Below are positions 1 to 6,209 of a stretch of 10,812 nucleotides of DNA, in pieces; position 1 is the stretch's first letter; each line of letters starts with the position of its first letter. The notes beneath the pieces are model-generated. The model did not search any database. It had not been told where the DNA came from and saw only the letters and a program-made list of their open reading frames with translations. Source of the stretch: Ochromonadaceae sp. CCMP2298 (lineage: Eukaryota > Sar > Synurophyceae > Ochromonadales > Ochromonadaceae); contig MU634678.1 in the NCBI GenBank assembly GCA_026770595.1, positions 1-10,812 on the forward strand. The letters are read 5' to 3'. The position numbers and the translations under genes are program-made.

Positions 1-157
1 CAAAGGCTTGCGCAATCTGAGAGACCAAAGACCAAAATTTGGACGGAGAAAATGTTCCATAGGTTGCAGTGCTTCTTTGATCTGCCTGCAATCCTGGAAT
101 CTTGCTCTTTCCTGCTTGCCTCTGCTCTGGCAACAAGTCAGACATCGACGTGTGCAA
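1..157. other. 5' flank of the first gene
   Basis: The frame of the downstream gene stays open back to the window edge, but no in-frame ATG occurs before 158, so this part is more likely 5' UTR or the end of an upstream intron than coding. The peptide it would encode (about 50 residues) shows no domain, and it would place the hydrophobic signal peptide internally, which argues against it. A pyrimidine-rich run at about 95-130 could belong to a 5' UTR intron, but no junction can be fixed. Confidence 0.4.
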
Positions 158-991
158 ATGATGGTGAGCGCGCTCTTCTACCTGACCCTGGCGGGGCTGG
201 CGGCGCAGGCCAGCTGCTTCGGCCTGCTGCCTCGGTGGAGCGCCCGCAGCAGCAGAGCCAGCACCCAGCTGCAGTCCACAGAGGACGCGATGAGCGAAGG
301 ACTCGATCTGACTGGCTATAGCATGCTGGTGACGCTGAACGGCTTCGGGGATGTGGAGGACATGACGTGCAGGGTGCAGTTCAAAGACAAGTTCGCAGTC
401 AAGTTCTCGGGGGGCATCGACTCAGCCGCCCCCGGACAGTGGCGCGTCATAAAGTATGAAGACGGACGGACGGAGGTGGAGTGCGTGCACCCCGTCTTGC
501 CCGAGTATATGTTTTTCTTCGACATATGGGAGCCCACCATAATCTGGAGGGGCAGCGTGGACTTAGACACGATGAAGGTCAGCTCGGGAGAGATCGTGAC
601 CAACAAGAAGATACTGGGCCTCATCCCCAACGTCGTAACCTTGGCCACATTCGAGGCCGATCTCTACGCGCCCAATGACAAGTTCCCCGTTATGGTCAGT
701 CCCAAATTCGGGGACCAGCAGTTCGTCCCCCCTGGGGACTTTGACGACCCCAGCGACATGAAGAGGTTTCCTGACCTTTTTGCTCCTGACTTCCAGGACT
801 GGTGGTTCGCAGTGGAGGACGCGATGGCTAGGGGGCAGGAGCCGCCGCCGCGGCCGAGGCCCTTCTTCGTGCCCACACAGGGGGATGCCACTACTGCGGA
901 GGGGCTGGCGGCGTCAGTAAGCGCGGCCAGGGAGGAGCTGCGGTCGGGCCTGGGGAAGAGCAAGAAGAACAAGAAGGGCGGGTTCTCGTAG
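158..991 (+). CDS. Predicted plastid-targeted protein of unknown function
   Basis: A predicted 277-residue protein. I chose the ATG at 158 (a second ATG follows directly) because it puts a classic signal peptide at the N-terminus: a hydrophobic core at residues 3-17, ending A-Q-A-S-C before F21. A Ser/Arg-rich, acid-free stretch (residues 21-39) follows. A signal peptide followed by a transit peptide starting with Phe is the known leader type of plastid proteins in stramenopiles, cryptophytes and haptophytes. The mature part (about residues 45-245) looks like one compact domain. It has an aromatic motif EYMFFFDIWEP (116-126) and a later TLATFEADLY segment (161-170). The tail is Lys-rich (KSKKNKKGG). 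I do not recognise the family and assign no function; import to the plastid stroma or thylakoid is inferred from the leader only. No intron is evident inside the frame. It is convergent with the fusion gene on the other strand. Confidence 0.8.
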   Translation: MMVSALFYLTLAGLAAQASCFGLLPRWSARSSRASTQLQSTEDAMSEGLDLTGYSMLVTLNGFGDVEDMTCRVQFKDKFAVKFSGGIDSAAPGQWRVIKYEDGRTEVECVHPVLPEYMFFFDIWEPTIIWRGSVDLDTMKVSSGEIVTNKKILGLIPNVVTLATFEADLYAPNDKFPVMVSPKFGDQQFVPPGDFDDPSDMKRFPDLFAPDFQDWWFAVEDAMARGQEPPPRPRPFFVPTQGDATTAEGLAASVSAAREELRSGLGKSKKNKKGGFS

Positions 992-1261
992 ACACATACC
1001 GGTAGTGCTGCATGGGCTGAGAATACTGGTGCTGTGTTGCGATGGTGCTGCTGGGTGGTGCCTCACACCTCACAGCCGACAGCTCACACCCTGCATATCT
1101 GCATATCTGCGCGCTCTGTACTCTTTTGCGCAGTGTGTTAACTAAATACCTCGATACACTATGTGATACACTATGCGATACACTACACTTATGGTGGACT
1201 TCCAATGACAAACAGCAGCCTCGCGACATTTCTACATCAATACATTTAAACATGTATACAT
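992..1261. other. Convergent intergenic region
   Basis: These 270 bases lie between the stop of the plastid-protein gene (+) and the stop of the fusion gene (-), so they hold both 3' UTRs. No canonical AATAAA is seen near either stop. AT-rich segments at about 1138-1190 and 1230-1266 are the likeliest places for 3'-end formation. A short tandem repeat at 1153-1188 is described separately. No gene is supported here. Confidence 0.6.
1153..1188. repeat. 12-bp tandem repeat, three copies
   Basis: Three direct copies of a 12-mer, gatacactatgt, gatacactatgc and gatacactacac, lie in the convergent intergenic region. The last copy has diverged at its 3' end. The repeat may be an ordinary minisatellite. 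Its place between two 3' ends also allows a role in transcript ending, but nothing in the sequence shows that. Confidence 0.85.
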
Positions 1262-4200
1262 TTATACCCTCCAAGCAAACACCATCAAATTCCCGGTCAC
1301 CGGTACCCCTCCCTCCCCTTCTACACCCACCTCCACCCTAAAACCCCTCATTTCCAGCAAATCTGTGATGGGTTTTTCAAACATCGGCAGGCACTCTGCT
1401 GCCACCTGTCGTATTTTATCCCAGTGTCTGGGGTGGAGGGATGATAGCACTTCTAGCTCGGCTCCCTCCACGTCCACTTTCAGCAGCGCCACCTCCTCTA
1501 TCTCTACCTCGCTCTCCTCCATCCCTACTCCCTCTACGTCGGCGCCTACCCCCTCTACTATTGATGTGCCTGCGCAGAGGACGGTGTCGCTATATATGCA
1601 TGCACGGTCAAAAACCACAGGCTCCCCACACAAATACATCCCCCCTGCCCCCCCTATCCCCCCTGTTACTCCAGTCACTTCTGTCACTCCTGTCACTCCT
1701 GTCACTCCTGTCACTCCTATTTCTCCTGCTTGGGTGCAGGTTTGCGTGTGTGTGAGCGTGTGTGAGTGGCGGCAGTGGTGCTCGAGGATGGCGGAGAGAG
1801 ACAGCAGGGGACACAGCTCGTCCACAGGGCCCCTGCTATTGGTACTGGCACTGCTACTGCTACTGCTCGTATTACTGGTACTATTGCTGGTATTGTTGCT
1901 CCTGCTATTGAAAATGTAACTGCTACTGCCATCCCCCCCTCCACCACCACCATCCCCACCCCCAACCTCATCTCCATACACCTCTCTCATCATACGTGCG
2001 TTCAGGTGCAGCGCGTGCAGGGCTCTGTTCTCAGTTATTCTCTCAAGGGAGCAGGAGTTGCCAGGCATGAGGGGGTAGTAACGCATGCGCTGGGGGGGGT
2101 TAATATGTAGAAGAAGGGGGTTTGGGGGAGTGTTAATAGGTAGAAGGAGGGGTGTGTGGAGGGGGGTCAACACGTGCATAGGAGGGGTTGCGGGGGAAGG
2201 TTAGCAAAGAGGGGGATTAATACAAACAATACCTTCGAAAATCGTTCCTTTGATACTTCGGCCGCTGCTGCCCCAGTCCCACAACCAGTTCCAGGCACAG
2301 CCCCTGTCTTAGCCCCCACCCTGGCTCGCTTGATACTGCGGCATGCTGTGTGCGCCTCTATCCCCTGTACTTGCATATCTGCATCTGCACCTGCACCTGC
2401 CCTTATACCTGCCTCTGCTTCAGTACCACCCAGCTGGCGCACCCCCACCACAGCCTGGTAGAGGACGGCGCTAGAGAAGCGGTGCAGGTGCAGGTTGCAA
2501 CACAGCAGCGAGAAGTTTGCTGCCATGGGCTCCACTGCCACCAGCCGCAGGGGGATAAGTCCCATCAATTGGCGCAGGAAGAGTGCGAACATGCCCACAT
2601 TGGCGCCTATATCCACCACAAGATCCCCCGGTCGCAGTTGCATCTTCCCCTGCACTGTTGCCTGTATCTGCATCTGCCTCTGTCCCTGCCCCTGCCCCTG
2701 CCCAAGCGCCTGCTCCTGCATCTGCCCTTGCTCCTGCATCTGCACGATCTTCTCGTCAGTGGTACTAGAACTGGTACTAGAACTGGCACTGGCACTGACA
2801 CTGACGCGGTACGCATTGCGAATGAATATTTCCCTGTACAAGAAGAGGGTCTCAGCAGGTGCGAGGCAGAAGTGGGCATGCATGTGCAGACCGCAGGGCA
2901 GACGCACCAACTCCCCACAACTATTGTTGATATCACTGGTGTTGCTGCTGCTCTCGTTGTTGTTGATACCCTCCCCACTCCCGTCCACAAGGGTAATATC
3001 ATCACAACTGTCGCTGTCGTCTGCGTCTGAGCCCGAGTCTTCATCTGCACCAGCACCATCAGCACCACCATCCGCATCTCCACCCCCATCTCCACACCCA
3101 CACCCAACTGCAGCCCTCACCTCTCCCACCAGCACCCTTAGTGCGCTCCCCCTCCCGTCCTCCTCCCCACACACCCTCGCGTCCCTGCCCACACATGCAC
3201 ATCGAAATCGCTGCTGGGGGGTGCTGGCCTGGGCAAGAGCAGAGCGCAGAGAGGCCACTGCCCGCTGCAGGCTGAGGCTTAGCTCTATGTCTGTGCCTCT
3301 GTCTATGCCTCTGCTTGTGCCTGTTCCTCTGTATGTGCCTCTGCCTCTGCCTACATCTGCACCCCTGCCATTGACTGCATCTGCATCTATGTCTGCATCT
3401 GCATCTGCGTCTGCGCCTGCGTCTGTGTCAGTGTCTGTGTCAGAGTCAGAGTCAGAGTCACAGTCAGGGTGCAGTAGCTCTGGGCAGTCAGCTACAAGTC
3501 CCAGTTTCATCTCCTGAACTCTCAGGCCGTTGGCGTGCTGGTCGTACAGCACAGGCAGGACCACTGAGGATGTGATAGTGTGATGGCGTGGTGGTGTGTG
3601 GAGAGAGGGGATGGGGGGAGGGGAAGGGATGAGTAAAATATACAATATCAAATGTTTGAAAAAATAGACACGTCTACAAATATATAAGCATGTGCATACC
3701 TTGCGGCACCCCTGCCAGCATACAGGCCCCCACAGTACCCACGCCCCCATGATGCAGAGCAGCCACGCAGCCACGGAGCACTCGGGAGTGCTGCACACTG
3801 CCCCACACTAGCAGCACGCGCCCTTGCCCCTGTCCCTGCTGCTCCTGTCCCTGTTTCTGTCCCTGTCCCTGTTCCAGCTCCTGCCCCTGCTCCTGTGCCT
3901 GCTCCTGTCGCTGCCCTCGCCCCTGTCTGTACCTAGGCTCCGCTACCCCCATCGCTGCCTGCAGTGCTGCCTGTAACCGCCTCTCGTGCCCGTGGCAGAT
4001 CACCAGGAACTGCCACCCAGAAGCACCTAGCTGGGTATTGTTATGCTGTTGTAGGCTGTTGTTAAGCTGGCTCCCCCATGCGAGGGCCTGCAGCACTGTC
4101 ATCAGTCGCCTCAGCTGCCTCCCGCTGAGCACCGCAGTCATGGACCCCAAGTCCACCAGCACTGAGGGTAGGGGGGAGGTGAGTGCGCTAATGCAGTAAA

Positions 4201-5668
4201 GGGTGGAGGCGGCTGTGTCTACGGGTGTCGGTGTGGATGTCGACACACCCTCCTGCTCCCCCTGTCCCTGCCCCCCGTCTTCTTCCCCCACATCTCCCCC
4301 ATGCAGAGACACGGCAGCACAGAATACATCGTCGTGAACAAATCCACACACATGCACCCTCTGCCCCTGCCCCTGCTCCTGCCCCTGCCCATCCCTCTCC
4401 CTCTGCGCCTGCCTAAGCATCTGAGCGTGGGTTAAAAACACCTGCGCACTATCGACAGAGGGGTTTAAAAGGGTCTGCGTCCGCATCTGCGGCATCAGCA
4501 GCGGAGATACGCACATCAGCACGACGGGTCCCCGCAGCTGGGGTAGGGGTAGGGATAGGGGTAGGGGCATTGATAGGGTATGGGGCAGGTGCAGGGGTAG
4601 AGGTAGGGACAGGGGCAGGGGCCTTGTGAGGGTGGGCCACAGCCACTGCTCGTAGTCAGCGAAGCACAGACTGTCCCCCTGCCTAGGCATCTGTATCCAT
4701 CCCTGTCCCTGGCCCTGTCTGTGCCTCTCTCCCACTCCCACTCCCTTTTCTCCTCCCTCTTCTCCTCCCTCTCCTCCTCCCTCTCCCCCTCTCTCTCCCC
4801 CTCCCTTTTCATCTCCCTGTTCCACCTCCCCTCCCCCTCCCTGTCTCAGCAGCGCGTAGAGAGCGGGGTGCTCCTGACCCATGGATGCCAGCAGCTGCCC
4901 CCTCACGTCTGCCCGTGCGGTGGGCTGACCCGGGTGCACCACCACGCAGGGGCAGGGGTGGGGGCGGGAGTGGGGATGGGGGCTGCTTTGACACTGGCTG
5001 TGACTGTGGCTGTCACCATGACTCTGACACGGACTGGAGCTGAGGCTTCGGCTGTGTCGGGAGAGGGTCAGATCGAGAGCGAAGGTCCAGCCCCCTAGAG
5101 CGAAGAGGTTGGCCACCACCAGCACAACAGTGGAGGAGTCGAAGCCACTGCGGGCGAAGGCCTCGGCGAGGGAAGGTCTGTGGAAGGCCTCTGCCTCAGC
5201 CTCAGCCTCAGCCTTACCCTCTGCCTTTGCGTCTCCCTCTGCCTCTACCTCTACTACCTCTGCCTCTGCTGCCTCTGCCTCTGCCTCTGCTTTCTCTGTT
5301 ATCTCAGTCTCCTCAGCCGTAGTCTCTGCAGTCAACGTGCTGCCCTTGCTCCGCCCCTGCTCCTGCCCCTGCTCCTGCCCCTGCCCCTGCCTCCTCCTCT
5401 GCACCTGCACCGGCGGCGCCTCCACCCCCTCCACAGCCACCCTACCACCGAATCGACCAAAGTAGCTGCGCAGCTCCTGTGCAAAGCACTGGTGCGTAAT
5501 GATCAAGAAACCGACACGTTTCACAGCCGGACAGCTCTCCTCCAGCAGGCCGTTCAGCAAGATCAGGGCTGGTTGCAGGTCGCCCCGGGTGCCAAGGAGG
5601 AAGAATGGGATAAGCAGTGGGTATATCTTGCCCCTTGGCCCTCTCTGTCCTTTCGACTGCCCCTCCAT
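1262..5668 (-). CDS. GT28-type glycosyltransferase fused to FkbM-family methyltransferase (3 exons)
   Basis: Exons 5668-3700, 3563-2233 and 2089-1262 join in frame to 1375 codons. The glycosyltransferase covers about residues 14-780. It has the N-terminal GTRGDLQP (26-33), a VSP motif (387-389), GSM (508-510), H627 of the VQH segment, and the UDP-binding HHGGVGT...AGVPQ (639-656). Across intron 1 follows VVLPVLYDQHAN, with the D-Q pair (664-665) that contacts the donor sugar in this family. The FkbM part has ETLFLYREIF (894-903), the SAM motif VDIGANVG (D974-G980), the acidic E1001 of VAVEP, YYPLMPGNS (1104-1112) and KVDVEGAELEVL (1304-1315). Both enzymes therefore look complete. Known roles: sugar transfer from a nucleotide sugar and SAM-dependent O-methylation. 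Inferred: sequential decoration of one lipid, sterol or polyketide-like acceptor. The ATG at 5668 is the first in frame after the open stretch; a 5' exon is possible. Low-complexity inserts (QG/EQ, AE, GE, DS/DA, GVT runs) separate the motifs. No clear signal peptide or membrane helix is seen. Confidence 0.85.
1664..1719. repeat. 9-bp coding repeat (Gly-Val-Thr run)
   Basis: A tandem run based on ctgtcactc on the + strand encodes a Gly-Val-Thr repeat in the FkbM part on the minus strand. It lies between the CPL..LS segment and the KVDVEGAE motif, in a stretch that is short or absent in typical FkbM domains. The period is a multiple of three, so copy-number change keeps the frame. Confidence 0.85.
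2090..2232 (-). other. Intron 2 of the fusion gene
   Basis: A 143-bp GT-AG intron in phase 0. The donor is TCGAAG/GTATTG and the acceptor CCCCCCAG/CGC. It joins FSK to RMRYYPLMPGNS inside the FkbM domain. On the minus strand the 3' part holds two related copies of a unit, cttctaccTattaac and cttctacatattaac, about 33 bases apart. Each ends in a branch-point-like ttaac and is followed by a C-rich tract, so the acceptor region looks duplicated. Confidence 0.88.
2640..2750. repeat. Hexanucleotide coding repeat (Gln-rich run)
   Basis: A degenerate 6-bp repeat (ctgcmy-type units on the + strand) encodes Gln/Met/Glu/Gly alternations on the minus strand. It sits directly before the SAM-binding VDIGANVG motif, between the YREIF helix and the first strand of the Rossmann fold. 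Confidence 0.8.
3379..3472. repeat. Hexanucleotide coding repeat (Asp-Ser/Asp-Thr/Asp-Ala run)
   Basis: Units of tctgca, tctgtg and cagagt on the + strand encode alternating Asp with Ser, Thr or Ala on the minus strand. The run follows the ADCPELL segment near the end of the glycosyltransferase domain, before its presumed last helices. The result is a very acidic insert. Confidence 0.85.
3564..3699 (-). other. Intron 1 of the fusion gene
   Basis: A 136-bp GT-AG intron in phase 1. The donor is CAAG/GTATGC and the acceptor TCCTCAG/TGG. Removing it joins AGVPQ directly to VVLPVLYDQ and restores the continuous GT28 donor-binding region. The sequence before the acceptor is pyrimidine-rich. The intron cuts the most conserved motif of the enzyme, so its boundaries can be placed to the base. 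Confidence 0.9.
3818..3928. repeat. Hexanucleotide coding repeat (Gln-Gly/Gln-Glu run)
   Basis: A run of ctgtcc/ctgctc-like units on the + strand encodes Gln alternating with Gly and Glu on the minus strand. It is inserted between the ICHGHERR segment and the VLLVWGSVQH strand of the C-terminal glycosyltransferase lobe. Confidence 0.85.
4541..4624. repeat. Coding repeat (Leu-Pro run)
   Basis: Degenerate units of gggtaggg/ggggca type on the + strand encode a Leu-Pro-rich segment on the minus strand, just after the EQWLWPTL segment and before the PVVLMCVSP strand of the glycosyltransferase. Confidence 0.7.
4709..4846. repeat. Purine/pyrimidine-biased coding repeat (Gly-Glu run)
   Basis: On the + strand this is an almost pure pyrimidine tract (ctcctccct-like units). 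On the coding minus strand it is a purine tract encoding Gly and Glu repeats. A homopurine-homopyrimidine tract of this length could form triplex DNA; that is an inference from composition only. Confidence 0.75.
5186..5295. repeat. Hexanucleotide coding repeat (Ala-Glu run)
   Basis: Units of gcctct/gcctca on the + strand encode Ala-Glu dipeptides on the minus strand. The run follows a shorter Gln-Gly/Glu run at 5354-5389. Both lie between the N-terminal GTRGD lobe and the segment beginning AFARSGFDSSTVVLVVANLF. Confidence 0.85.
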
Positions 5669-6209
5669 CGCACCTCTCTGCCTCTCTGCACTCTCCACGA
5701 CGCTACGCTCAGCTGGTGGTGGGACTCACGTCCTGTGCATGCGTCGTTCGCGATATATCATGCGTGTTCTCCCCGTCCAAGGGAAGAGTTCCTTACCCAT
5801 ACCTCCAGAGAGCTCAGACACGGGAAATTGAGTGAAGAGGGTGGTCGAGGTGTGCTGTGGACAGTGTCGATCAGCTGGATCGGCGCATCATCAATTCTGC
5901 CAAGGGGGAAGCGTATTCTTATTGACCTCGAACTCCCGTTGCGCCCGTCATCGGCCACAAGAATACGTCCCCAACAAAAATACGAAGGGAACAGTGCTTT
6001 CAAAAAACGAAGAGCTTGGCTTGCCGATGCTCTGATGCTTTGCCCATCGATGCATGTTTTCGAGCACAGGGCTCCATTCCTGGAGAGCAGGCAGCACCCC
6101 ATCCTCCTCACAATCCCCTGCTCGTCCCTGGACTCGCGGGTGCCGAGGAGCGAGCCACCTTCCCAGATCTAAGCTCTCCAGCCCAAAGCCCAACATAACC
6201 ACTCCAACT
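5669..6209. promoter_or_regulatory. Divergent intergenic region, probable two-way promoter
   Basis: These 541 bases separate the start of the fusion gene (-) from the NEDD1-like start (+), so both promoters and 5' UTRs should lie here. A TATA-like palindrome GATATATC at 5752-5759 sits about 85 bases before the fusion-gene ATG. A 15-bp inverted repeat, cgatc-agctg-gatcg, at 5868-5882 contains an E-box-like CAGCTG. On the minus strand a good donor-like GTGAGT near 5730 leaves room for a short upstream exon of the fusion gene. No coding region is supported: open frames here have no domain and run on into the neighbours as shadows. The regulatory readings are inference. Confidence 0.5.

Noticed and set aside
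158-991. A longer start for the plastid protein, using the open frame to the window edge
   Set aside because: No in-frame ATG exists upstream in the window, and the extension would bury the signal peptide.
1664-1719. CRISPR-like or mobile-element repeats
   Set aside because: Repeats here are short, contiguous and in coding frame, with no spacers, terminal inverted repeats or transposase nearby. The organism is eukaryotic.
2495-3517. A 340-codon open frame on the + strand opposite the fusion gene
   Set aside because: It mirrors hexanucleotide repeats whose units lack stop codons in all frames, so long antisense frames arise for free. Its peptide is Ser/Pro/Cys-rich filler with no domain, while the minus strand carries clear enzyme motifs.
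1262-5668. Two separate adjacent genes, a glycosyltransferase and a methyltransferase
   Set aside because: The middle exon carries the C-terminal part of the first and the N-terminal part of the second in one uninterrupted frame, and the three exons sum to a whole number of codons.
5180-6172. A 330-codon open frame on the + strand starting with Leu/Cys/Ser repeats, resembling membrane segments
   Set aside because: The hydrophobic run is the reverse of the Ala-Glu repeat of the glycosyltransferase. The rest has no recognisable domain and crosses the intergenic region.
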